Below, one piece after another: positions 52,168 to 62,369 of a DNA stretch of 64,000 nt. Both the position numbers and the translations under genes were made by a program. The notes under the pieces are model-generated. The model was not told where the DNA came from and searched no databases. It saw nothing but the letters and a program-made list of their open reading frames with translations. Source of the DNA: Isoetes taiwanensis (taxonomy: Eukaryota > Streptophyta > Lycopodiopsida > Isoetales > Isoetaceae); the NCBI GenBank assembly GCA_021234155.1, contig JAJEKV010000034.1, forward strand, positions 5,555,028 to 5,619,027, written 5' to 3'. Every line of letters starts with the position of its first letter. Positions within the stretch are counted from its first letter, which is position 1.

Positions 52168-52428
52168 ATGATCTACAAAATGTTTCCCAAATGCAAGGGC
52201 GCAACTTCAATTTATGAAATGAAACATAGATGATTATTGATGTATAAGAATCGATTTGGCAATAGCTATAATTTTACACAAATGTGCAAACCCTCTTGCT
52301 TGCTTCAGTCTTCTCTACCATGTTCTGTCTATATAAAATCGAATCTAAGGGGGTCTATACAAACATCATAATCATATGCAACCGTTCTCTGTAAGTGATA
52401 AGCAGTCATATTCGATTTCCCCATTCAC

Positions 52429-53483
52429 CTGCACATTTTGGTTCCATCCATAACCAAGCTGCTACTACAACTAATGGCAAACAATCCCAATAAGAGATCG
52501 TGTAACTGTAAGAGTATAGAGTTTGATCCGCTAGGGCTTAAGTGATACATCTGCTGCAAGAATTTCTTTTGTTTTAACTGGTTAAAAGTTCTTTTACACA
52601 CAAAAATATAGAGTGAGCAATCATGATATACATGGCAGACAGACAGGGAGGCTGAGCTTGTTCAAATAAACAGAAGAAAAAAGAGAGATGGTAATCCAAG
52701 AACAAACCCTTACAACAACGACTGGATGATGCAGTCTGGAGGCCACTTACCTGTCCATTCTGGCTTCGTCCCTAGCCAGTCTGCTACCACAGCTCCTGTA
52801 ATAATATAGGGCTTCAATAATACACGATCTGCTAGGACTTGAGTAATACATGATCTGGTGAATGTTTTTTGTATTACCTGGTTAAAGTTCTTCATCACAG
52901 TAAAACAGTAAAACGCAAAGACTGAGCAATCATGGTGTGCATAGACAGACAGATGTGATCCACAGGTTTTCCCTTGAATATTTTGAGTTCGAGCTTGTTC
53001 TAACCTGAAAAAATAGAACTAAATTTAAAGAAGGCATGAGAATCCAAGAGCAATATCTTACAATAACGATAGAATGCATCTACTTCAAGCATGGCCTCCA
53101 GATGTAGTGAGGCAATGCATCCTCAAATAAATAGATAAATGTCGTCCATGCGATGTAGTGGCACTGCATAAACATCAAAGCGGTGCACTCACTGTTGCAG
53201 AGGGCAACGAAGGAGTGGATCAAAGAAATGGCCAGTCCTTTGAGATAAGCATAGGTTCGATATGATAGCTGCAAAGATAATAGCTTAATCTGAGCAATCC
53301 ATGGTCGAAAATTTAACATGGACATGACTAAAACAAAAGCTCAGTCTGGAGATATAACTTAGAAAATAAATCAATGCTCACCGGAATATCGATGGAGCAT
53401 TCTAGCTTCAAACACAGCTCAAAACTCAGAACCCTATAGATCAGATGCCTCACAAAGGCTTTTTTTTTCCGATCCCTTGCCAT
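52429..53483 (-). CDS. Candidate multi-exon gene fragment, family unknown
   Basis: Four exon-like blocks with consistent splice phases. Exon 1, 53382-53483: MARDRKKKAFVRHLIYRVLS and on to SIDIP, donor GTGAGC, phase 0. Exon 2, 53193-53268: acceptor TTTGCAG, LSYRTYAYLKGLAISLIHSF VALCN, donor GTGAGT, phase 1. Exon 3, 52751-52795: acceptor TTACAG, AVVADWLGTKPEWT, donor GTAAGT, phase 1. Exon 4, 52429-52470: VVVAAWLWMEPKCA, donor GTGAAT, phase 1. Exons 3 and 4 and their flanking introns are copies of each other. No family was recognised and no continuation to a stop was found. The splice pattern could be coincidence. Confidence 0.3.
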
Positions 53484-53489
53484 ATGGAA

Positions 53490-55050
53490 TTAGAAATGGA
53501 ATTCGATTAAGCATTTGCCAGTGGATGAAGAAGAGGAAGTAGAGTCGATGAAGCTTGTGATAGACGCCCCCGATGCCACGAAGAAGACAGAGATATCAGT
53601 GGAAAATGAACTTCAAATCGTTTTCGAGGATGTACTGGCCTCCGTAACAGTGGCAAAAGAGTTTGAGAAGTCCGGCAGAGTTAAATCTTGGAATTGAAAA
53701 ACTTTATACTATTGCCAGACTTCTTATCTTATCATATTCGGTATGAGTAGCATATCTACCAGCATGCACGCCTCCATCCGTTCATCGTGGCATACGCATG
53801 CCGAATTGGAAGGGGCGAAATCAGAAAGGGGCAAATTGAAATCTGGAAATGTTCCCGAGTTTTGGCAAATCGGAATTATTTTCCGGCCGCCAAAACCCTC
53901 GAAATCTTAGGAAATCAAGTTAAAGAAAAAATCTAAAAAGTTTTTGGGGTGCCGGAAAAACCAAATTTAAACAATAGATATAATGTTGTCTGCAAAAAAG
54001 GAATACAAACATTAATAACCATGTTGTCTTACATGGTTATGAACATAGTAGTGTTAATAGAATTATTAGATGGTCTAGAACCAATGCTTAAAGCAATAAA
54101 ATCAAATTATAATGAAGGATGTTTATTATGACAATGTCAAAGATCTTGGGTAATAGAAAGAAAACATCATAACATATGCCTTAAAGGCTTTAAATGAATC
54201 AAATGTTATACAATAAATGACATTTAGATCCGCACAACTATAATCACACAAATAATTGTTTCATAGGACACTCTGGATATGCAATAAAAACAAAAAGAAT
54301 CTAGAAGCAAATATATCTCCCATATTGCTCAGCTGGTATAGACGCGAATAATCATATCGTTTTAATTATCGTGTGAAAAAGAAAAATGAATGGTTCTCAT
54401 GTATTAGTTACCTCAATGGAATCTCTAAGATTGCATCAAGGTAGCATGCATGGAATCTCTATGATGCTGCTGCGTGCTAACATGACTATGGTTACTCCAA
54501 CGCAAGGAAAAGGAGTGACTTCATATGCCACACATTTTGCCCAACATCACCCTGACCTGCGACCTGAGATATGTGCACATGTTCTTCCTTCTGCATCTGT
54601 AATAACACTTGTAACAATATCCAGAAATCTTGCCTCTATAGGTTGCACATATAAAAATTTGTAAATCCATCTAAGCAAATAAGTATTTGCAAACTATAAA
54701 GCCGTAATCATATCTGTTCATTGCAAAGCCATCATATCACTAAAAGGTCAAGTTATACTTCACAATTGTTGCTACTTCACCACTGGTGATCTAACAAAGT
54801 CCTAGGATAATCTTAATTGGAAAGCCAAAACATTTATTCTAGCACATCATAACTACGCATCTGATGACAGACTTGGTTTATCAGCTTATCTCAAACATAC
54901 ATTATTTGAGGTTACACAAATTGCACCTGGAAGAAACTGCCAAAGGCCATTTGTTTTATCTCATAACCTGGTTTTGAAAGGAAGGTATCGAGCTATATCT
55001 ATGAATATGCTTGTTGGAGTTTGCACTACTTTCATTGCATTATGCACAGA
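53490..55050. other. No gene firmly recognised
   Basis: An acidic + frame at about 53515-53697 (ATG at 53548) has no motif. A segment at 53880-53990 (containing CTAAAAAGTTTTTGG and GGAAAAACC-AATTTAAACA) recurs at 57745-57840. Confidence 0.5.
53880..53990 (+). repeat. Dispersed repeat, copy 1
   Basis: About 100 bases similar to 57745-57840, same orientation, 3.86 kb apart, with several substitutions and indels. The two copies bracket the membrane-protein-like exon and the NRS/ER fragment. Confidence 0.65.
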
Positions 55051-55053
55051 TCA

Positions 55054-55293
55054 TCACCGATGTACAATAATAGCCTTTTCTGTTGCAGATATGGCCTCTA
55101 CAAACTCCAATTCAACTGCTGCATTAGTAATAAATCCATGGGCATTCACTCCATAAGCATCCCTAAATCGAGACATAAGCATCCCTATCTTGAAGGCCAA
55201 TACAATCCCCAAGCTAACTATAGAAGCATAGAAAATAACAAAGAAATATTCGTGAGGAAACACGGCGAATGACAGGTTTGGAAAAGAATGCAC
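55054..55293 (-). pseudogene. Possible exon of a membrane protein
   Basis: The 79-residue minus-strand frame contains FPHEYFFVIFYASIVSLGIV followed by LAFKIGMLMSRFRDAYG, i.e. one convincing membrane segment of about 22 residues with a positive cytosolic side, then VNAHGFITNAAVELEFVEAI. The composition looks like real protein. I do not recognise the family. No clear splice sites or neighbours. Confidence 0.25.
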
Positions 55294-55299
55294 ATGTAA

Positions 55300-56035
55300 T
55301 AAATATGGTCACAATGATGTATTAAGTCTAGTTGCAAATCTAAATCAAGACTTTTGTATAAGAGACTGATTTAAAAAGATCTACAATATGTCTCTATATA
55401 GAAGTCAAAGAACCTGGATGTGCAATGCTAGACATGATGTATCTAACTCGAGTTTTCCAGGGCCAATAAATAGATTCTATTAATCTAAAGAAGAAACATA
55501 TAATTGCTGCAGGGCCAATAAATGGATTCTATTATTCTAAAGAAGAAAATATTGTAGTATATAATGACCTGGAGATTTGATATAGTCTAATTGTTAATGA
55601 TCTGCATCCTTATCAAACAAAGATGTAACATTTTCCAATGAAATAGAGAATAAATGCTCTTACATGAATTGCGTCATAAAATGCAGAGAGTATCCCCTGT
55701 TATTATGCTACTTATTCTAAACTGGGTGCACCCTGAACTACCACAGTCGTTGGATCTGTCGATCCTACGGCCCATATTGTATGTTGGAGCCTCTGGGTGC
55801 CTCTCGTTTCGCTTATGCTCAGTTATGATGGAGTTTCCTATGATTTTGAAATGTCAAATACGAGTTTGCCTAAGGTTTTGATGCGATATCGAGACTCTAT
55901 ACGGCTTTGTATACGGATTTAGAAGATGTAATACGGGGTCTTGAACCTCTACCAAAAAAACTCCATATCCTGATAAGTCTACATTAACCAACATTTCTCT
56001 ATGAGCTCATGTAACTATTTTCTATCTTGAGTCTA

Positions 56036-56067
<32 letters not shown>

Positions 56068-56750
56068 CAACCCATTCAATTATCTTAGGAATATATGGCC
56101 TATGGTTCTAAGATTTGTCATTTTAACATCCATATGAAATCCCCCTGGAACCCCCTGTTATTATGCTACTTATTTGATCATCCTAGCTTTCGAAAGTTCT
56201 GAGTATGCGATGCTTGCTGCAACAAATATCATATTTTATCACGCATTAACTGTATATTGTTGCAATAGTCAGTGTTTTAATAAGTGATGCTCAAAGGAAA
56301 GATAACCTCTGGATAAATGAAGAGCACATAGCATGAGTTGCAACTTGCCTAAGTTGCGCCTTTGTAGCCTAGTAATGACTTCCTTTCATAATGGCTGCAT
56401 GCCACATATGCGTAATGAATGCTTGTATGATGAAAGCCCAACCTGGCCCCTTTTAGACCTGCATACTCCTAAAACTGAAGAAAACGCTTTCTGCCTTGGG
56501 CCACCATGTAAACGTCCAAAAAAGTCCTGCAGAATTTTAAGATTACATTGATCAATACATTAATAGATCGAACTTGAAGTGTACAAATTATTATAAGCTA
56601 CATCTTAGTTATGTTTTGTAAGTGAGATAAGGAATAGATCAATAAGTATTGGTAAAAACACAGCTTCAAAGCATAGACCATTTATCTTGCTATGTTTTTA
56701 TGTCAGCAACACTGTTTACCAAAAACCAATGACTCAAACATGGAACTGAA
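55300..56750. other. No gene recognised
   Basis: Includes an imperfect 60-bp duplication (55462-55552, AGGGCCAATAAA then GATTCTATT) and a poly-T run at 56037-56063, possibly the tail of a minus-strand retroposon. Confidence 0.5.
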
Positions 56751-56859
56751 GAAAAATTTTACAATCCAAAATGTGAACCTAATATGCAAGTAATATGATA
56801 CAAAAAACATCCACCATTATAGCTTAAACAGAACTTGAGTGCATCTAAATTAACATAGG

Positions 56860-57440
56860 AATTTGGAATGTCTACAACCTTCTCATACCTAGCAATCTTG
56901 GTTATGAAATTCCTTGGATTGGTCAGATCTCCTGAAATAGGCATCCTAACCCGTACACACATTCTCATAATTCTTCAGCAGTTCTTCCACTATGGCTTTA
57001 GTTTTGGAGTAAAAAGAATCGACGAAGTTAGGGGTGTCTTCTTCTTTGAATCCCTTGTCGGAGCCAAGAGGATGAGTAGCATCATATTCAAAAATGCAGC
57101 TGGTAGCATAATTGATAAGCAAAATGTTATGCTTCCGGCATAAATCTGCCAGAGTTAGGGTACCTACGACATTAGCACGAATAGTTTCTACCTTGTGACT
57201 CTCGCACCAATCCACGTTCGGGCGGCCTGTAACTCCGGTGGCATTGAACACATGCGTCGGCTTTACTGCTGCAATGTCTGCCTCCAACTGTGCCCTATTT
57301 TCAAGCCGCCCCTTTCCATACTCAAAACTGATGCCCTGTTTTGCACAGAGACCTCCAAGAAGACCTCCAATCCATCCAGTCCGGCCATTGATCAGAAACT
57401 TGAGATCTTTCTTGGCATCTCCATTTTCTATAGCCACCAT
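56860..57440 (-). pseudogene. NRS/ER (UDP-4-keto-6-deoxyglucose 3,5-epimerase/4-reductase) 5' fragment
   Basis: NRS/ER makes UDP-L-rhamnose from UDP-4-keto-6-deoxy-D-glucose in the cytosol, for cell-wall pectin and flavonoid glycosides. From ATG 57440 the frame reads FLINGRTGWIGGLLGGLC (the nucleotide-binding GxxGxxG motif), THVFNATGVTGRPNVDWCES, LINYATSCIFEYD, GFKEEDTPNFVDSFYSKTKA (with the catalytic YxxxK) and LLKNYENVC. Then a 5-base deletion relative to the expected TLR codons shifts the frame; the next frame continues VRVRMPISGDLTNPRNFITK and ARYEKVVDIPNS. Homology stops there, so about the last 110 residues of the roughly 300-residue enzyme are missing. A 5' leader is present. Broken copy; sequence similarity to the family is otherwise high, so the loss looks recent. 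Confidence 0.88.
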
Positions 57441-57744
57441 TTTGCAGAATTCTGGATTTGAAAAGAGATTTCAGATTTGGGGTACAAAGTGCTCCGGGTC
57501 TGGGCTTCAGATGCTCGATTTTTGAAGCAGAAGAGGGCGATTTGGTCTGCGGAGAAGCAGAGGAATGCTTCAAAATGATTTGGAGGATGAAAAGAGAGGA
57601 TTGTTCTAGCAGTGCTGCTTCTCTTCTGGATCGAGCCATGCACGCCTTCTTCGCCATCTGTAAGAACTGGGATAAGCACGCCCCAATTAAGATGCCACTA
57701 AAATATTTAGAGATTTTTGGACAATCGGGATGTCATTCCGGTGG

Positions 57745-57840
57745 AGAAAAATCCCAAAACCTTAGGAAAAACCATATAAGAAAAATTCTAAAAAGTTTTT
57801 GGAACTTCGGAAAAACCGAATTTAAACAATAGGATATATT
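57745..57840 (+). repeat. Dispersed repeat, copy 2
   Basis: Counterpart of 53880-53990, lying just upstream of the NRS/ER leader on its strand. Confidence 0.65.
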
Positions 57841-57849
57841 ATCGACAAC

Positions 57850-58480
57850 ATGATTGAGATTGAGAGTACTTAGGAGATACTATGTCCCTTCATATGTCAA
57901 CAATACATTTTGGAAGCATTTGGTCTTTTGCCATTAGCATCCCAAACATCTAACTTCACTTACCTTGCATGATCTCATGGATTGGGTTGCCAACTTTTAA
58001 TTAAGCAACCTATATAGTGACGAACAACATGCATCCACCATGATACATGAATATGACCATAATTGGTAGGCTCTAGATCTAAGATAGCATCTTTTTCTGG
58101 ATAGTCCAACCACGTTGGAGTATTATCATCCCCAGGTCAAACTAGTACAAACATAACATTCGTAACATGTGCATGAGGATCGAATCGAAGGATGGCCCTC
58201 TGCTGACCCACAATAAGACGGCCAAGGTCTTACCACCAAGGTTTCTTCGTTGACATCTGGAGTAAAGGCAGCTTGTAGAGGTTCTTGCTGTGTATGCAAC
58301 CAAAAGTTAGCATTATGAGAACGTGCTAGAGAAACATCTTCTAAATAAAAAGGAATCTCGATGCAATAATCCATGGTTGCTTTGTACTGTTGTGCAAACA
58401 TACTACCTTCTTAATTTTTGCAAATATCTTTCCATAATGCTATGTACTTGTTGATGGTATCCTTCATACAAGGAGATCTT
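57850..58480. other. No gene recognised
   Basis: A 91-residue minus-strand frame (58126-58401) has no recognisable motif. Confidence 0.45.
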
Positions 58481-58489
58481 TTAATGTTT

Positions 58490-58740
58490 TCCTTGGAGGG
58501 ATGCTTTTAGGCACCCCTATTGGTAACATTGGCTCACCATTTTGATTCTCCTTCCACATTCTTATTCCTTTTTCTGGGATGCACTCCTTATGAGTTGGCC
58601 GCATCTTGTATTATAATGGACCATTTTTCGTCCATTTTAAATCGGAATAGTAATGTGTCGGCATGGCGTGTAAGTTCTTGGCCCTTGGCGGGGATATATC
58701 TAATCAATATATGTTCTTACGAAGAGCATGTTATATGACC
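58490..58740 (+). pseudogene. Possible L1-type LINE post-RT fragment
   Basis: The + strand has LLGTPIGNIGSPF in one frame and VSAWRVSSWPLAGIYLINIC in another. The latter matches the plant L1 block after the RT palm (x-S-x-W-K-x-x-x-L-S-x-A-G-R-x-x-L-I-x-S). Too short and broken for more. Confidence 0.35.
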
Positions 58741-59081
58741 GCCGTAATTATGTTAATTCAATATAGATCATGCCTCAAACCATTAAATCTACAAACAATC
58801 ATCGAAGCTCATTAAGCTTTCCCAAAACTACGTCAACCAAAACATAGATATCACAAGAACCCCAGGTGTAAGACTTGACCCCCACCTAGAAATACTTTGC
58901 TCCTTCTCCTTAGTTCAATTCTGATCAACCTGGTGCAAGCGCATCCTCCACAACAAAAAAAGGCTTTTTTTCTATAGAAAACTCCTTCCCAAGAAATCCA
59001 GGATAATATTGTTGCACTTATATACTAACGAGTGCTTCATATTGAGCGCTTAAATATTGAGCGCCTGTTCGAGCTGCTGCC

Positions 59082-59855
59082 ATGGGGAAAACAAGCAAGA
59101 AAACTCCAGAGTTTGAATACGATGGAGATTCGGCTTCCTTGCTTTCTATGTTGAATGCCATGAAATCATCCATTGATGATCTCCGTAAGATGCTAGGAGA
59201 AGTAATTGCTCAAAATAAAATACTAGCACAGCAGAACTTGGAATTACAAGAGGCTTTATCCAAGAAATCTGACGTTAGAGTTCCAAATGTGGCTGAGATC
59301 ACCACAATGGTTGCAGAACAACTAGTAAAGCATGATGAAGAGCCGTCACAAGAATCCAGGGAACAAGAAATAAGGGCACGAAATCTTAAATTATCTGGAT
59401 TGGCAGAAGAAGAGGACGAGGACGAGGACGTGAACCAGATTGTAGCTCATTTTTTCAAAGACACTATGAAGCTCCACGAGCCTCAAGTAATTTATTGCAG
59501 AAGACTTGGCAAGCCAAGAAATGGTTCTCGTCCAATATTGCTAAAATTTAAGGATGCTGAGGCATGCAACAGAGTGCTTCTAAACCGATCGGTTCTAAAA
59601 GGACAGCGAATTTGGTTGGATGCAGATCTTACTCCAACTCAGTTAGAAGCTCGAGGAAAAGAATGGACAAAAGTGAAAGCAGGAAGGGATGAAGGTTTCA
59701 TAGCATACTTAGACAAAACAGGTAAAGCCGTGGTTACTTCCAGAAGGAAAATGACTAGGGATTTTGGACTTCAAGGGTGCTGGCTTGGAACATACACGGA
59801 TTATCTCAAGCCAAGCAAGCCTGCGAACATCTTTGGAGAGAGGCAGACATTTTAA
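59082..59855 (+). CDS. LINE ORF1 protein (coiled coil + RRM-like RNA-binding domain)
   Basis: RNA-binding chaperone that coats the LINE transcript in the cytoplasm. The 257-residue frame is intact from ATG 59082. Residues 20-70 form a heptad-rich coiled coil (LLSMLNAMKSSIDDLRKMLG and on), expected to trimerise. Residues 100-180 form an L1-ORF1-like RRM: RNLKLSGLAEEEDED, VIYCRRLGKP, PILLKFKDAEACNRVLLN. A basic C-terminal region follows (WTKVKAGRDEGFIAYLDKTG, SRRKMTRDFG). It ends about where ORF2 begins in damaged form. LINE D has a decayed equivalent. The intact frame next to a broken ORF2 is notable. Confidence 0.8.
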   Translation: MGKTSKKTPEFEYDGDSASLLSMLNAMKSSIDDLRKMLGEVIAQNKILAQQNLELQEALSKKSDVRVPNVAEITTMVAEQLVKHDEEPSQESREQEIRARNLKLSGLAEEEDEDEDVNQIVAHFFKDTMKLHEPQVIYCRRLGKPRNGSRPILLKFKDAEACNRVLLNRSVLKGQRIWLDADLTPTQLEARGKEWTKVKAGRDEGFIAYLDKTGKAVVTSRRKMTRDFGLQGCWLGTYTDYLKPSKPANIFGERQTF

Positions 59856-62368
59856 TGTTCTCAGAAACCTAGGAACATCAAATAAGAGGCTTACCATGTA
59901 TTAAAAATTTCAGTTTATGCGGCGGTGTGGAGTTCAAAGGATATTGGAGTAGGACGAGGGCATGGCGGACTTGCAGTATATGTAAGACATGATCTAACAT
60001 TCCGTATACAGATTATCAAAAAATATGAACACAACCAATTTATCTGGATTTAGCTGATAATTGGCAATAGAAAGATATATCTAGCCACATGTTATTTTGC
60101 TCCACTGAATATGAAAGTCTATCAAAGTAAGAATATGGATAAAGACAGACCGTTACTACATGACCTGACCACTGATGTAATTGAATTTAACAGACAAGGT
60201 GAGGTTATTCTTGCAGGAGATTTTAATGCCAGGACTAATGGTATGCAGGCAACGTCATATGAAAACATGGGAGACAATTTTTTAGAGGAGTATACAGAAC
60301 CTAAGTTTGTAAGAACCTCCGTTGATATGGTGATGAATAGCATGGAAAATGATCTATTAGAATTGGCCACAATATGCAATCTAAGAATATTGAATGGAAT
60401 CTCACAGTTCACACAGACAGATAAAGACACATATTTCACTCCTACAGGGACTAGCACAGTTGATTATCTGCTGGCTAATAAACAGAATTTTGTGAAAGAC
60501 TTCAAGATTCTAGAAAAAGAGGTAGAATCAGATCATACAGGCTTGCTGTTTCAACTCACAGGACAGTTACATAGACGACCGGGGTCTACTGCTGGAGTTT
60601 TTAAACCCAAAATCTTGTTAAATTTTAAATATAAAGACAAGTATCAGGAACATCTTAACAACATGCTCATGCATCTGCAATGGAATGGAGAGGTTGAATC
60701 AGACTCTCACAACTGGATGAAAACAATTTTAGAGGCAGCCCACATCAGCTTCGGTGTTAGTAAGAAAGGATCAAGAAGATATAACAGCTGGTGGAGCGAT
60801 GATTGTATGAAGGCAAAAGATCGCTTGCCAAAAGCTTGCAGAATAAAGCCATGATGGCATAAAAACCTCATATGAACAAAGAAAAGCTAGTTTCTTGCTC
60901 AAAAGCAGTCCGAGTTCACTCGCATTCTTGAGGAAGATCCCAAACTCTTTTGGAAAACACTAAGAGGTAAACAATCTGAGACCCATCTAGAGGTAGAGGA
61001 CATCCTCTCCCTAGTCCAGAAACTCTATTTTCAATGCAGATGCAGGAGAAATGCCAATAATGAATATCACAGAAGATATTTTTAGTGAAAGTGAAGTTGA
61101 GGATCAACTAAAACGGATGAAATATGGCAAAGCATGGGACTTGATGGGCCTATCATCTGAATTGCTGAAATGGTCTGATGGAAAGTTAACTCAGAAGATA
61201 ACAGAGCTTATGAATATGGCTGTCCGAAATAGGCTGTCGAAATCTTGGAGAGAGTGTAAGATAGTCCCAATACACAAATCGGGATGCAGGAAAGACATAC
61301 AAAATTACCGTACCATCATGGCAGGCATTGTATTTTCAAAGCTTTTGGGAGGCCTACTAGAACGGAAAATTAATGAATGGGCAGGAAGACATGATAGGAG
61401 GGCCCATTGCCAGGCTGGTTTCAGACAAAAACGCAACACTTTAGATCATCTTCTCACTCTGAGGGCATTATTTGAGCAAGCCAAGAGATCTCGCAGAGCA
61501 CTTTACTTAGCCTATATCGATTTCTCGAAAGCCTTTGACACAGTGTCCCGAGGACAATTATGGTTAAGGATGGAGAAGCTCGGCATCCCAAATGCATGGC
61601 AAGGTGTTGTTGCACGCTTGTACGAAGAAGTGTTAGCTAAATTGTCCATAGAAGTGCCAAATAAGATCCGAAGTACAATGGGAGTCAGGCAAGGATGTCC
61701 GTTATCAACCACTCTCTTTGGGCTTTACATAGATGAGTTGGAAGAATGGTTACCGAGCAAGGGACATGCAGGGTGCTAAACTAGGAGAATTTGTGGTACA
61801 ATTGCTCATGTATGCTGATGACGTAGTGCTCATAGCAGATTCACCAGAAGGGTTACAAGGGCATCTAAACACATTGATCTTTTCTGCAGCTTAAGTAAAA
61901 TGAAAGTAAACCTTTCCAAAACGAAGACAATGGTGATTGGGACAGTAAATCATCCATCTTTCATGTATCAAGGGGAGCAGTTAGAAGAAATGAATTGCTA
62001 CAAGTACCTGGGTTTGGAGATCTGCTCAAATTATAAGTGGAAAGAATGTATACGGAAGCAAATCATGGGAGGTAAGACGGCTCTATATTCCATGTTGTCT
62101 AGATGCCATAGTTCATCATTATCTAGTTGGGGACTAAAAAAAAATGCTTTCTAAAACCCTGGTCCAGACAGTAGTATTATATGGCGCTCCTATTTGGGGG
62201 CCTTCGTTGCACACAAAAACATGGAATCAGGTAGAACAGGTATTGAAAATATTCATTCAAGATGAATTAGGTGTGCAAAGGCAGATACCATGTGCAATCC
62301 TGTTGGCAGAGACAGGTCTTCTGCCTTTAGAAGCAGAGGCTTTATGTATGACAATAAATTTTGTATAA
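59856..62368 (+). pseudogene. LINE E ORF2 (endonuclease / RT), broken
   Basis: Endonuclease remnants: GHGGLAVYVRHDLTFRIQII (about 59960), LAGDFNARTNG (about 60213) and EVESDHTGLLFQL (about 60520) with the catalytic SDH. The RT in 61051-61779 has AYIDFSKAFDTVSRGQLW (about 61510) and MGVRQGCPLSTTLFGLYIDE (about 61680); after a frameshift near 61770 comes LLMYADDVVLIADSPEG (about 61805), then a stop before MKVNLSKTKTMVIG, and KYLGLEICSNYKWKE. Another shift lies in a run of nine A at about 62136-62144. The end VQTVVLYGAPIWGPSLHTKT and LLPLEAEALC corresponds to the LINE B region before the zinc motif. Confidence 0.8.
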
Positions 62369-62369
62369 T

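Larger units (their letters stand above)
59082..62368 (+). mobile_element. LINE E: two-ORF LINE lacking its 3' end
   Basis: Carries a complete ORF1 and most of ORF2, related to LINE B. ORF2 stops after LLPLEAEALCMTINFV; the C-terminal Cys/His domain, the 3' hairpin and the microsatellite tail are all absent. LINEs usually lose their 5' end, so loss of the 3' end means a later deletion or rearrangement at about 62365. The ORF1/ORF2 junction is also shortened: the first 25 or so residues of the endonuclease are missing. Confidence 0.82.

Noticed and set aside
53515-53697. Acidic 60-residue + strand ORF
   Set aside because: The listed start is TTG; from the first ATG only about 50 residues remain and no family is recognised.
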